NCBI GenBank assembly: GCA_963815445.1
Contig: CAWFGV010000005.1
Location: 1 to 64,000, forward strand
Direction: 5' to 3'
Origin: JANLYC01 sp963815445
GTDB taxonomy: Bacteria > Actinomycetota > Actinomycetes > Propionibacteriales > Nocardioidaceae
DNA: 64,000 nucleotides
In this document: one piece after another, positions 7,779 through 16,967 of the stretch
Layout of the letters: every line of letters begins with the position of its first letter
How positions within the stretch are numbered: the first letter of the stretch is position 1
The notes under the pieces: model-generated
What the model saw: the letters and a program-made list of their open reading frames with translations, nothing else
Told to the model about the DNA's origin: nothing
Database searches by the model: none
Made by a program: the position numbers and the translations under genes

Positions 7779-9165
7779 TCAGGCAGCCTGGATTGGTTGG
7801 CGTGCGGGGAGTGCTGGGTGGGTGCCGGTGTGGTCGACGAGGTGATATCTGCCGTGGGGGCTGCGCCAGACGAAGATGCCGGTGAAGGGTTGGGCGACCT
7901 GCCAGCGGCTGTGGGTCTTGATGCGGTGGTGGGTCCGGGTCAGGGGGCCGAGGTTGTCGATCCCGGTTTGGCCGGGTGGTCCGCCGTTGTCGGGGGAGAC
8001 GTAGGGGGTGGTGTGGTCGAGGTCGCCGGTGCGTCGGGTGGAGGTGGCGTAGGGGAAGCAGTCGACGGGGGTGCGTAGGTGGACGGCGTCGCGGATCCGG
8101 TCGGGGATCTCATAGGCGTCCACCGGGATCTGCTGGTTGAGGTCGATCACCGGTTTGACGGTCACGTTGGCGTGGCCGAGCCATGTCTTGACGCGGTCCA
8201 GGGTGACGGGTCCGACCTGCTCGACCCGCGCCACCCCGGTGCCTGACTCAACGCCTCATCGGTGAGGTGGACGTACAGCGTGACGTCCGGCTGCATGTCG
8301 ACCCGGCCGCGCCTTGGTGACGTGGTCTCGACCGGAACGTCAGCCCCGCTCGCGTCCGGGTCCGCGGGTGGCTCCAGCTGGCGGGTGGTGGTGCTGGCTG
8401 CTTGGGCGACGTCGGTGAACAGGTCCAGGGCGGCTTGTGGGCGGGCCAGGACTCCGATGGCGGCTGCCCGGCGGGCGTCTTTGGACCGGTGGTCGCCGAG
8501 GAGTCCGAGCCCGTGGGCGGTGCGGTCCACCGTCGCGTCGAACCAGATCGCATCTGCGGCTTCGGCCTGGATGAACAGCTTCTTGGTGCCGTGCTCGGTC
8601 GACGGGCTCAACCACACCCCCAACGATCCCTGTGCCTGTTCGTCGGCTTCAGCGGCGGCGTCCGGGTCGCACGCGAGCCAGGTCGCGGTGATGATCGCCT
8701 CGATCCGGCCCCACGACAGCGAGTGCGCATATTTCGCGATCCTGCGGTCCACGACCGCCACGGTGCTTCGGTCAGGTGGCGGGTGGTGTCGGCGGTCTTG
8801 CGGCCGATCCACGGCTTGACCTCACCCGCACAGATCCGTGCCCACAACTGTGGGAGCCGGTGGCGCAGGTCCAACGCGTCCGCCACCAGCCGTTCGGCGC
8901 CGGTCGTCGAGGTGGCCAGTACGACGCCGAGCTCGGCCGGCGCGAACTCCGCCACGCCCGGTGTCCCGGCGCCACCGAACCGGACCAGCTGCTCACTGCC
9001 GGGCAGCAGCGGGCTGGTGGCCCGGGCGAGCTCACTGTGCAGGTCGGCCCAGTGCGCGGCGGTCTGCAACAGCCTGACCTCGCCCTGCTCGACGACCGTG
9101 CGGGCTTGTTCGGCGGCGGCCAGGGTGGCCAGCTCGTCGAGTGCGCTGAGGTCGGTGTCGAACAT
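7779..9165 (-). pseudogene. DUF222/HNH endonuclease-domain gene (REP13E12 type) broken by two frameshifts
   Basis: Three consecutive reading frames together spell one DUF222 protein with a C-terminal HNH nuclease. Frame 1 runs from the ATG at 9165 (MFDTDLSALDELATL) to about 8765 and frame 2 continues as VAVVDRRIAKYAHSL. Near 8235-8239 a third frame carries on as VARVEQVGPVTLDRV. It ends with the HNH core: DLDHTTPY, a downstream NLGPL, and HHRIKTH. Both breaks look like single-base losses, one in or next to a run of C/G. The start has a strong TAGAAT -10 box and a LexA site. It is a real pseudogene or two sequencing errors in a living SOS-linked gene. Confidence 0.8.
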
Positions 9166-9173
9166 GTGTTCGA
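9158..9173. promoter_or_regulatory. LexA (SOS) box over the DUF222/HNH start
   Basis: TCGAACATGTGTTCGA matches the mycobacterial SOS consensus TCGAAC-N4-GTTCGA exactly. It overlaps the start codon of the DUF222 gene and abuts its -10 box, an ideal position for repression. REP13E12 genes in Mycobacterium tuberculosis are established LexA targets. Confidence 0.85.
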
Positions 9174-9178
9174 TTCTA
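9173..9178 (-). promoter_or_regulatory. Leaderless -10 box of the DUF222/HNH gene
   Basis: TAGAAT on the minus strand, 7 nt before the ATG at 9165, sharing one base with the LexA box. Confidence 0.65.
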
Positions 9179-9421
9179 TCTGCCATGTCCGACAGCCGCC
9201 AGACCGTTTCGCGTTGTCCACAAGGGTTTTCGCGGCCTCGACCAGCCCTTGCTGAGCTCGCCGAGGTGCTCGACAACGGAGCCGCTGACCGGCGACAGCC
9301 CCATGGTGCAGTCTGGCGAGATCAGCAAGACGGTATGTCAGCAGGCATCCTTGTGCAGGGGGTTGCGTTGGTGAGGAAGATGGCTCCGAGGTTCACAGCC
9401 AATGAGCCATGGGAGGTTGCG

Positions 9422-9889
9422 ATGAGCGGAGTCAGCAAAATTGTCCTGCGACCTGGGGAGGGCCGGTCGATCGATCTCGGTGGCTTCACGATGTGCGTCA
9501 AGGCGTCAGAGGATGAGACGGCCGGAACGTTCACCCTTCTCGAGGCCGACGAGCCGCCGGGCTTCGGACCCCCCTTGCACATCCACCATGACGCCGGCGA
9601 GGCGTTCTACGTGCTCTCCGGGGAGTACCGGATCTTCATCGATGACGAGGACTGGGACTGTCCAGCGGGGTCGTTCATCTACATCCCGGCCGGGACGCCG
9701 CACGGCTTCCAGGTGGGCAAGGTGCAGAGCAGCAAGCTGAACATCTACCTGCCCGCGGCTATGGTCGGGTACTTCGACGACCTCAGCGCCGCGCTTGCGG
9801 CTGGTGAGGTGGACCCCGCCGAGCTAGGGGCCATCGCCGAGCGGTATGCCGTGGAGATGGTCGGCCCGGTGCCGGAGGGCTATCTCTGA
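9422..9889 (+). CDS. Cupin-domain protein
   Basis: Single-domain cupin of 155 aa. Metal-binding motif 1 is PPLHIHHDAGEAFYVLSGEY and motif 2 is PAGTPHGFQVG, with the expected His and Glu ligands. Members are dioxygenases, isomerases or small-molecule binding proteins, and the function here is open. The ATG at 9422 has a GGGAGG ribosome-binding site 5 nt upstream. The gap 9187-9421 holds no recognisable gene. Confidence 0.75.
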   Translation: MSGVSKIVLRPGEGRSIDLGGFTMCVKASEDETAGTFTLLEADEPPGFGPPLHIHHDAGEAFYVLSGEYRIFIDDEDWDCPAGSFIYIPAGTPHGFQVGKVQSSKLNIYLPAAMVGYFDDLSAALAAGEVDPAELGAIAERYAVEMVGPVPEGYL

Positions 9890-9899
9890 CTCGGAAGCG

Positions 9900-10454
9900 C
9901 TACTGGCCCGTCCTGCCGTCGATCCGCTCGCGCAGCAGGTCGGCGTGGCCGTTGTGCCGCGCATACTCTTCGATCATGTGACAGAGCAGCTCGCGCAGCG
10001 AGATGGTCCCGTGGTCATAGGTGACGGTGAATCCGAGGTCGTCCATCCCGTCGATGAAGCGGTCCGTGAAGGCGCACTCCTCGCGCCACGCCTGCCAGGC
10101 TTCCTCGACGACAGCAGGATCCGCCACCGCGTCGTCCCAATCTCCGTCGCGGTTGTCCGGGCTGCAGTAGCGCCTCGGGACATCCTGCTGGGACATCCGG
10201 CGACGGAACCAACTGCGCTCGACCTCGGCCATGTGCCGGATCAGGCCCAGCAACGACATGGACGATGGTTCGACGGACCGCCGGGCCAACTGCTCGGCGT
10301 CGAGTCCGGAACACTTCAGCTCCATGGTCAGGCGCTGGTAGCGCAGGAACTCCAGCAGGGTGGCGCGCTCGTCACCTTGTGAGACCACGTCTACTTCGCG
10401 GGGGTCGTCCTCGGGGTCTACGAACATGTCAGGGAACTTCCGAGCATCAGCCAT
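9900..10454 (-). CDS. DinB/DUF664 family protein
   Basis: Four-helix-bundle metal-binding protein of 184 aa. Histidines sit at the DinB positions (LIRHMAEVERSWF in helix 2; HMIEEYARHNGHADL in helix 4, the HxxxH pair). Many actinobacterial DinB proteins are thiol S-transferases using mycothiol or bacillithiol. That fits a mycothiol producer, but the substrate is unknown. I take the ATG at 10454; an upstream GTG would add 18 atypical residues. It converges on the cupin gene with a 10-bp gap. Confidence 0.75.
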   Translation of the reverse strand: MADARKFPDMFVDPEDDPREVDVVSQGDERATLLEFLRYQRLTMELKCSGLDAEQLARRSVEPSSMSLLGLIRHMAEVERSWFRRRMSQQDVPRRYCSPDNRDGDWDDAVADPAVVEEAWQAWREECAFTDRFIDGMDDLGFTVTYDHGTISLRELLCHMIEEYARHNGHADLLRERIDGRTGQ

Positions 10455-10520
10455 GCACCGATCATGGACACTGCCGGCGTCATCTCCTAGCGAATTTCCT
10501 GCGGCCACCTTCGGCTGACG

Positions 10521-11179
10521 TCAGACGGGTCTTGCCGGCGATCCTCCCCGGCGCATCGCCAAGACCCCGATCAGGATCAGCGCGACCGCGGCTGCATCGA
10601 CGAGGTCGATGCCCTCGCCGACGAGGAGGACACCGATGGCCAGGGCCACGACAGGCGGTACGTAGGTCGCGCTCGACGCGGTGATAGCCCCGAGCTCGCG
10701 CACGATGAAGTAGTAGAGGATGTACGCGAGACCGGTGCCCAGCAGGCCGAGGCCAACCACGAGGGCGATCCAGGCTCTGGTGTCCTCCCTGATGGCGGTG
10801 ATGCCCGCGAACGGAGTCACCGCGGCCAGCGTCGCAAGCCCTGCTCCCATCTGGTACGTCGTCAGCGCGGCCGGCGGAATCGCGAGGTGGCTGAGGAACC
10901 TCCGGGCATACACGAACGACAACCCGACACTCGCCGAACCGAGGACCATGAAGAGCACCCCGGTCGGATCCACGGAGCCCGAGGTGTCCCACGGCCGTGC
11001 GATCAACACGACGCCGGCGAAGCCGATCAGCACGCCCGCGAGCCGGAACGTCGTCACGCGCTCACTCCGGAGGAACACAGCTGCCCCGACGAACGAGAAC
11101 AGCGGAATGGCCCCGCTCAACGCGCGCTACCCCAGATCAGCCCGAGAAGCGCGAACGCCAGGGTGGCTCTGCTTTGCAC
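10521..11179 (-). pseudogene. EamA (DMT) permease gene with an internal deletion
   Basis: EamA exporters are normally about 300 aa with two five-helix halves. The N-terminus is present from a GTG at 11179 (QSRATLAFALLGLIWGSAR, then TGA at about 11120). The sequence then jumps, one base out of frame, to LSGAIPLFSFVGAAVFLRSE. That stretch corresponds to the end of the first EamA half (normally an N-A-T-P-L segment). The second half is complete to 10521. Roughly 70-80 codons of the first half are missing. The remaining 199-codon frame could be translated from a TTG, but a half transporter is unlikely to work alone. Confidence 0.75.
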
Positions 11180-11240
11180 GCGCCGAAGGCCCGAGCCTCG
11201 CGTTGCTCTGACAACCTGAGCCTCGGATCTTTCAGTGTGC

Positions 11241-11882
11241 TCAGGCGTCCGCGTACTGGACTCCGGTGTTGTGGATCGGGCAGTAGCCGTTCGGCACCTT
11301 CACCAGGTACTGCTGGTGGTAGTCCTCGGCGAAGTAGTACGTGTCCAGCGGCAGGATCGAGGTCTTGATCTCGCCGTAGCCTGCCTTGGTCATCTGCACC
11401 TGGTAGGCGTCGCGGGACTTCTCGGCGACGGCCTGCTGCTCGGTCGTGGTGGTGAGCAGGATCGAGCGGTACTGGCTCCCGATGTCGTTGCCCTGGCGCA
11501 TGCCCTGGGTGGGGTCGTGCGACTCCCAGAAGACCTTGAGCAGACCCTCGTAGCTGAGCTTGCTCGGGTCGAAGACGATCCGGACGACCTCGGCATGGCC
11601 CGTGCGTCCCGTGCAGACCTCTTCGTACGTCGGGTTGGGCGTGACCCCGCCGGCATACCCGACCGAGGTCGAGTACACGCCCGGAAGCTGCCAGAACGTC
11701 TGCTCCTCGCCCCAGAAACAGCCGAGTCCGACCACCGCGACCTCGAAGCCGTCGGGGACGTCGCCCTCGATCGGCGTGCCGAGGACCAGGTGCTTGTCGC
11801 CGACTCCGAACGGGCGCGTCGCGCGGCCCGGGAGCGCGTTGTCAGTGGTGGGGAGCTCGGTCTTGTTGCGGCCGAAGATCAT
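11241..11882 (-). CDS. msrA: Peptide-methionine (S)-S-oxide reductase
   Basis: Repairs oxidised methionine (S-sulfoxide) in proteins and free pools. The catalytic GCFWGE motif is at residues 54-59 (nucleophile Cys55), with the family's YAGG, GHAEVVRIVFDP and the C-terminal QQYLVKVPNGYCPIHNTG containing a resolving-type Cys. The length of 213 aa is normal. The ATG at 11882 has AGAGGA 6 nt upstream. Confidence 0.93.
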   Translation of the reverse strand: MIFGRNKTELPTTDNALPGRATRPFGVGDKHLVLGTPIEGDVPDGFEVAVVGLGCFWGEEQTFWQLPGVYSTSVGYAGGVTPNPTYEEVCTGRTGHAEVVRIVFDPSKLSYEGLLKVFWESHDPTQGMRQGNDIGSQYRSILLTTTTEQQAVAEKSRDAYQVQMTKAGYGEIKTSILPLDTYYFAEDYHQQYLVKVPNGYCPIHNTGVQYADA

Positions 11883-11977
11883 CAGCGGTCCTCTCATCGA
11901 AGTGGCATCTTGGGCAACGAGTCCGTCTCAGGCGGTATTCCGGTGGAGTTCTTACGGGACCGTGACGCCGCGACGCG

Positions 11978-13339
11978 TCAGACCAGCTCGTCGAGGAGCT
12001 CGGTCATCGCGGCAACGTAGCGGTCGACGTCGTCCTCCGTCGCCGGCACCGAGCAGGTCGGACCAGCTCCGACGATGGCTTCCCAGACGCCACGGTTGGC
12101 GAGGTAGACCCGCATCAGCCGGCGTAGCGGTACGTCGAACGAGGCGAGCGACTCGGCGGCGTTGCGCGGCATGGACGGCGCGAACGTGAGACCGCTTCGC
12201 GGCCAGAACCGGTGCACCGTCCACGGCAGCCCAGCCGACGTCACGAGCCCGGAAAGGTCGTCGGCCAACCGCGTCCCGAGCGTCTGGGTGTGGACATAGG
12301 CCTCGTCGGTCAGGACGTCGGCCATCGTGGCGCGGGCGGCGGCCATCGACAGCGGGTTGCCGAACAGGGTGCCACCGGTTGCCACCAGAGGCTTCTCGTC
12401 GTCGCGTCCGGCCGGCCGCTGGAGCACGTCGGCCACCTGCTCGGTCATGCCGTAGGCGCCGAGCGGGATTCCCGCGGCGATCGACTTGCCCACGGTGACG
12501 AAGTCGGACTCGAGCCCCCACTTCGCCTTCAGACCACCGGGTCCGACGACCTGAGTGTGGGTCTCGTCGTACGCCAGCAGGGTCCCGGTTGCCGCGGTGA
12601 TCTCGCGCAGGCTCGCGTGGAAACCTTCATCGGGCAGCTGCAGCCCCACGTTGTTGGTCAAGGCCGGTTCGGTGATCACGACAGCAATCTCCCGCGTCGC
12701 GAGAACGCGCTCGAGAGCGGCGACATCGTTGAACGGCACGACGCGGGTGCGCGTGGTCACGTCGGCCGGCAGCCCGGACTCTTCAGGCGTGAGCTGCCCG
12801 TCGACCAGCTCGACCAGCGCCTCGTCGAAGTGCCCGTGATACTTGCCGTCGAAGAACAGCACCCGGTCGCGGCCCGTCGACGCCCGCGCCACCCGGATCA
12901 CCTCGGTGTTCGCGTTCGTCGCCGCGAGGGTGAACTGCCACATGGGAAGGCCGTATCGGCGCCCCAGCTCACGTGCGACCCAGATCGAGTCCTCGCTCGG
13001 CAGCATGAACTGTGATCCGGCCGCGACCCGGCGGCTGACCGCGTCAACGACCGGGGCTGGTCCGTAGCCGGTGAACATCGACATGTCCGCGATGTTGAAG
13101 TCGGCATACTCGTGTCCATCGACGTCGCGGAACCGCGATCCCGACGCCTCGGCCACGAACAGTGGCGGATGGTCGTACGACGTCCGCAGCCAGCTCGTGG
13201 GTACGCCGTTGGGCATCACCGCCTGGCCTTGCTTCCACAGCTCCTGGCTGCGCGGACGGGCCGCGACGAACGCCTTGTCCTCGCGAGACTTGAGCTCCTG
13301 GACCCTGACGGGATCGATCGTAGGTGTCGGCACGCTCAC
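11978..13339 (-). CDS. Class-III PLP enzyme related to glutamate-1-semialdehyde 2,1-aminomutase
   Basis: Aminotransferase-fold protein of 453 aa. The PLP-binding Lys is in VTVGKSIAAG (Lys285) and the cofactor Asp in LLAYDETHT (Asp258). The phosphate-binding stretch is FTLAATNANTE, where most relatives have a Ser-Gly-Thr-Glu-Ala turn, so it is a divergent branch rather than true HemL. The GTG start has CAGGAG 6 nt upstream. It is divergent from the GNAT-Nudix gene across 63 bp. Whether it is a transaminase, aminomutase or racemase is not clear from sequence. Confidence 0.78.
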   Translation of the reverse strand: MSVPTPTIDPVRVQELKSREDKAFVAARPRSQELWKQGQAVMPNGVPTSWLRTSYDHPPLFVAEASGSRFRDVDGHEYADFNIADMSMFTGYGPAPVVDAVSRRVAAGSQFMLPSEDSIWVARELGRRYGLPMWQFTLAATNANTEVIRVARASTGRDRVLFFDGKYHGHFDEALVELVDGQLTPEESGLPADVTTRTRVVPFNDVAALERVLATREIAVVITEPALTNNVGLQLPDEGFHASLREITAATGTLLAYDETHTQVVGPGGLKAKWGLESDFVTVGKSIAAGIPLGAYGMTEQVADVLQRPAGRDDEKPLVATGGTLFGNPLSMAAARATMADVLTDEAYVHTQTLGTRLADDLSGLVTSAGLPWTVHRFWPRSGLTFAPSMPRNAAESLASFDVPLRRLMRVYLANRGVWEAIVGAGPTCSVPATEDDVDRYVAAMTELLDELV

Positions 13340-13402
13340 ATCGTGCTCCTGTCTGACGACAATTGCGTTGGCGCGTTCGGGTGGTTGTGGTTGGCTGCCC
13401 GC

Positions 13403-14386
13403 ATGACAGACGCGCGCTTTGACGGCATTCGTCGGGTGCAGGAGCTCCAAGCCGACCGGGACGACGAGGCAATGGTCCGGTTGTGGGCGGCCGCTACCGA
13501 TGCGCGGCGCGAGCAGACGGGGCTCGCCCGACTGAACGAGCACGCGGGGTCCGCGCTGCAGCGGCCAGGAGCCTTCGGCGTGGGCGTGATCGAGGACGGC
13601 CAGCTCGTCTCGGCGGCGGTGGCGATGCCGGCTCTTGACGACGACGGGCGCGGCACCCGGATCACGCCTGGGCTGATGCACATCTCATCGGTAGCCACGA
13701 TGCCGGGTCGCTGGGGCGAGGGCAGTGGTCGGTCGGTGGTCAACGCGATCCTCGTGCAGGGGATCCGGCGCGGGTACGCGCGGTCCCAGCTCTGGACGCA
13801 TGCGGGCAATGTGATCTCCCGACACCTCTACGAGGCCGTCGGTTTCGCGTGGTCGGGCCGTACGAAGGTCGACGACTTCGGTGAGGAGATCGTCCACTAC
13901 ATCCGGGAGCTGACCGCCGAGCCGGTGGCACCGCGGGCGGCCGCCCGGCTGTTCTGTCTCGACGCGGACGACCGGGTGCTGCTCATGCAATGGCGTGACC
14001 CCGTCGACGGCCACGTGTTCTGGGATCCGCCTGGCGGCGGCGTGGAGCCAGGTGAGAGTGCGCGGGACGCAGTGCTCCGCGAGTGGGTCGAGGAGACCGG
14101 TCTGCCCGTCCCGGCGCTGCAGGGTGAGCCGGTGCTGGTCGCGCGGGACCGGCTGTGGCTGGGTGACCGGTATGTCGGCGACGAGAGCTTCTTCCTCGGT
14201 CGCGCCGCCGCTGTTGGCGACCCCGACCTCTCGGGCCACACCGAGATGGAGCAGGCGTCGTACCTCGGACACCGGTGGGTCCGGTGGCAGCAGCTCGGCG
14301 ACCTCGACGGCGCCGACGAGCCCGATGTGCTCGCCCTCCTGCGCCGCCTCGCCCCCGAAGGACCCTGGGCTGTCGACCGGCCATAG
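13403..14386 (+). CDS. GNAT acetyltransferase-Nudix hydrolase fusion
   Basis: Two-domain cytoplasmic protein of 327 aa. Residues 1-172 are an acetyltransferase fold (acetyl-CoA loop near MPGRWGEGSGRSVV; C-terminal HAGNVISRHLYEAVGFAWSG). Residues about 180-320 are a Nudix hydrolase with a perfect Nudix box at 212-234 (GG-x5-E-x7-REWVEETGL). A fusion of an acyl-transferring and a pyrophosphate-cleaving domain suggests linked modification of a nucleotide-like substrate, but no substrate is predictable. metB follows 11 bp downstream with its own -10 box. Confidence 0.85.
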   Translation: MTDARFDGIRRVQELQADRDDEAMVRLWAAATDARREQTGLARLNEHAGSALQRPGAFGVGVIEDGQLVSAAVAMPALDDDGRGTRITPGLMHISSVATMPGRWGEGSGRSVVNAILVQGIRRGYARSQLWTHAGNVISRHLYEAVGFAWSGRTKVDDFGEEIVHYIRELTAEPVAPRAAARLFCLDADDRVLLMQWRDPVDGHVFWDPPGGGVEPGESARDAVLREWVEETGLPVPALQGEPVLVARDRLWLGDRYVGDESFFLGRAAAVGDPDLSGHTEMEQASYLGHRWVRWQQLGDLDGADEPDVLALLRRLAPEGPWAVDRP

Positions 14387-14389
14387 GCT
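14384..14389 (+). promoter_or_regulatory. Leaderless -10 box of metB
   Basis: TAGGCT, 8 nt before the ATG at 14398, overlapping the stop codon of the preceding gene. Confidence 0.45.
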
Positions 14390-14397
14390 TTGCGACC

Positions 14398-15549
14398 ATG
14401 AGCTCCGCACACGGTTTCGAGACGAAGGCGATCCATGCCGGCCAGCGCCCGGATCCCAACAACGGCGCTGTGATGACGCCCATCTACGCCGTCAGCACCT
14501 ACAAGCAGGACGGCGTCGGCGGGCTGCGTGACGGTTACGAGTACTCGCGCACCGGCAACCCGACCCGCCGGGCGCTGGAGGACTGTCTGGCCGCGTTGGA
14601 AGAGGGCGGCCGCGCCGTCGCGTTCTCCTCCGGGATGGCAGGTGAAGACGCGTTCCTTCGCGTCGTCTGCTCGCCCGGTGACCACGTCGTCATCCCCAAC
14701 GACGCCTACGGTGGCACCTACCGTCTGTTCAAGCAGGTCTTCGAGCCCTGGGGGCTCGACCACACCCCCGCCTCAGTGCACGACCCGGCGTCCATCGCTG
14801 CGGCCATCCAGCCCGGGCGCACCAGAGTGGTCTGGGTGGAGACGCCCTCCAACCCCCTGCTGGGCGTGGCTGACATCCCGGCGATCGCGCAGCTTGCGCA
14901 CGACGTTGGGGCGCTGTTGGTGGTCGACAACACGTTCGCAACGCCTTATCTGCAACGGCCCCTCACCCTCGGCGCCGACGTCGTCGTGCACTCGACGACG
15001 AAGTACGCAGGCGGGCACAGCGACGTGGTGGGCGGCGCTGTCATCACGACCGACGAGACCCTTGGCAACCAGATCGCGGTCTTCCAGAACTCCACCGGCG
15101 CCATCGCCGGACCCTTCGACGCCTATCTCGTGCTGCGGGGGCTCAAGACGCTGGCGGTGCGGATGGACCGGCACTGCGACAACGCCGAGCGCGTGGTTGA
15201 GTTCTTGGCGCGCCACGAAGCTGTCGGGCAGATCTTCTACCCCGGCCTTGCCGATCACCCAGGTCACCAGGTGGCGGCGTCCCAGATGAAACGCTTCGGC
15301 GGGATGGTCTCGTTCCGCGTGGCGGGTGGTCACGATGCCGCCCTGCAGGTCTGCAACCGGGCCAAGGTGTTCACGCTGGCGGAGTCGTTGGGCGGCGTCG
15401 AGTCACTCATCGAGCTGCCGGCCACGATGACCCATGCGTCCGTTGCCGGATCCGAGCTGGCTGTCCCCGACGACCTCGTGCGCCTCTCCGTCGGGCTGGA
15501 GTCGGTCGAGGACCTGATCACCGACCTCGACCAGGCGCTCGCCGACTGA
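14398..15549 (+). CDS. metB: Cystathionine gamma-synthase (or gamma-lyase)
   Basis: PLP enzyme of the Cys/Met metabolism family, joining O-acyl-homoserine and cysteine in methionine synthesis. The 383 aa include YSRTGNPTR (phosphate/substrate loop), VVDNTFATPYLQRPL, and the PLP Lys202 in HSTTKYAGGHSD. The near-identical gamma-lyase reaction (reverse transsulfuration) cannot be excluded from sequence alone. The mutL-type gene begins 18 bp downstream on the same strand. Confidence 0.88.
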   Translation: MSSAHGFETKAIHAGQRPDPNNGAVMTPIYAVSTYKQDGVGGLRDGYEYSRTGNPTRRALEDCLAALEEGGRAVAFSSGMAGEDAFLRVVCSPGDHVVIPNDAYGGTYRLFKQVFEPWGLDHTPASVHDPASIAAAIQPGRTRVVWVETPSNPLLGVADIPAIAQLAHDVGALLVVDNTFATPYLQRPLTLGADVVVHSTTKYAGGHSDVVGGAVITTDETLGNQIAVFQNSTGAIAGPFDAYLVLRGLKTLAVRMDRHCDNAERVVEFLARHEAVGQIFYPGLADHPGHQVAASQMKRFGGMVSFRVAGGHDAALQVCNRAKVFTLAESLGGVESLIELPATMTHASVAGSELAVPDDLVRLSVGLESVEDLITDLDQALAD

Positions 15550-15567
15550 GGCCGGGCACGGGTGTCA

Positions 15568-16941
15568 ATGGTCTACTGCGTCGACTTCGGGTCGACGTTC
15601 ACCAAGGCGGCGCTCGTCGACGTCGCCACCGGCCAGCTGGTCGGCACCGCGACACACCGCACCACGCTCGAGACCGACGTCCTGGACGGATGGGACGCCA
15701 TCCGCTCAGAGCTGCACGGCCTGGTACGCAGCCGGACCGAGGGCGAGGTCCCGGTGCTGGCGTGTTCGTCTGCGGGCGGCGGACTGCGTATTGCGGTCGT
15801 CGGCAACGAGGAGCTCGTCACGGCTGAGGCGGGCCGACGGGTCGCGCTGTCGAGCGGAGGGCGGGTCGTGCACGTGTCGTCCGACGCCGTCGACCTGGCC
15901 GCCTTGCGTGAAAGCCGGCCCGACGTCGTCCTGCTGGTCGGCGGCACCGACGGGGGCAATGCCGAGGTGTTGCTGGCCAACGCAGGCGCGATCGCGGGGT
16001 CGTCGTGGGGAGGCCCAGTCGTCGTGGCGGGCAACAGCGAGGCAGCCGACGACATCTCCGCCGGATTCGACCGGAGCGGTGTTCCGTACGTCGTCGCGGC
16101 CAACGTCGTCCCTCGCATCGGCGTGTTCGCGCCTGCGGGAGCGCGTGCGGCGATTCGCGAGATGTTTCTCGTGCACGTGATCGGGGGCAAGCACCTGTCC
16201 ACGCGGACGGACTTCACCGCGATGGTCAGGGGTGCGACTCCCGACGTGGTGCTGACAGCGGTCGAGCTGCTGGCCTGCGGGCTCGGTCCCGAGCGGCCGG
16301 GTATGGGTGACGTCGTCGTCGTCGATGTCGGTGGGGCCACCACCGACGTGCACTCGGTGGTCGAGGTCGACCCCGAAGACACCGGACTGGCCCGCGAGGT
16401 CGTGGCGACCGTGCCGGTCAGCCGCACGGTCGAGGGTGATCTCGGGATGCGCTGGAGCGCCGTACCCACCGTCGCGGCCGCGCGTGACGCCGGGCTCGAG
16501 CTCGCCGATGCAGTTGTCGCTGCCGCGGAGGCTCGGCGCCGTGACCCGGGCCTCGTGCCGGACAGTGTCGCTGAGGTCGAGCACGACCTGGCGATCGCGT
16601 CGGCTGCAGTTCGGCTCGCCGTACGCCGACACGCCGGCCGTCAGCGGGTGCTGTTCAACTCCGAAGGGCGGCTGGTCGAGCGCAGCGGCAAGGACCTGCG
16701 CGAGGTTGACCTGCTGATCGGCTCGGGCGGAGTACTCAGGCACAACACCCGTGCGGACGCGCGGCGGGTCCTCGCCGCCGCCACGGGCGACCACGTCGAC
16801 GGCGGCTGGCTGATGCCGCGCGCACCGCGGGTCGTCGTCGACCACGACTACGTCCTCGCGGCCGCGGGCCTGCTCGCAGCGGATCACCCCGAGGCGGCGT
16901 ACGCGCTCCTCCACCGACTTGTCAGAAGTAGAGAGGCCTAG
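15568..16941 (+). CDS. MutL/GlmL-family reactivation factor for a B12-dependent mutase
   Basis: ASKHA-fold ATPase of 457 aa, family PF13941, known as the glutamate mutase MutL accessory protein. Phosphate-1 motif DFGSTFTK is at residues 6-13, the ACSSAGGGLR and GGTDGGN segments are diagnostic, and phosphate-2 is VVDVGGATTD. Family members are thought to exchange damaged cobalamin in carbon-skeleton or amino mutases. No mutase subunit is in the window, so the client is elsewhere or the gene has been repurposed. A GTG two codons upstream (15562) is an alternative start. Probably co-transcribed with metB. Confidence 0.82.
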   Translation: MVYCVDFGSTFTKAALVDVATGQLVGTATHRTTLETDVLDGWDAIRSELHGLVRSRTEGEVPVLACSSAGGGLRIAVVGNEELVTAEAGRRVALSSGGRVVHVSSDAVDLAALRESRPDVVLLVGGTDGGNAEVLLANAGAIAGSSWGGPVVVAGNSEAADDISAGFDRSGVPYVVAANVVPRIGVFAPAGARAAIREMFLVHVIGGKHLSTRTDFTAMVRGATPDVVLTAVELLACGLGPERPGMGDVVVVDVGGATTDVHSVVEVDPEDTGLAREVVATVPVSRTVEGDLGMRWSAVPTVAAARDAGLELADAVVAAAEARRRDPGLVPDSVAEVEHDLAIASAAVRLAVRRHAGRQRVLFNSEGRLVERSGKDLREVDLLIGSGGVLRHNTRADARRVLAAATGDHVDGGWLMPRAPRVVVDHDYVLAAAGLLAADHPEAAYALLHRLVRSREA

Positions 16942-16967
16942 AACCCCTCCGGCTTCTGACAACTCGG

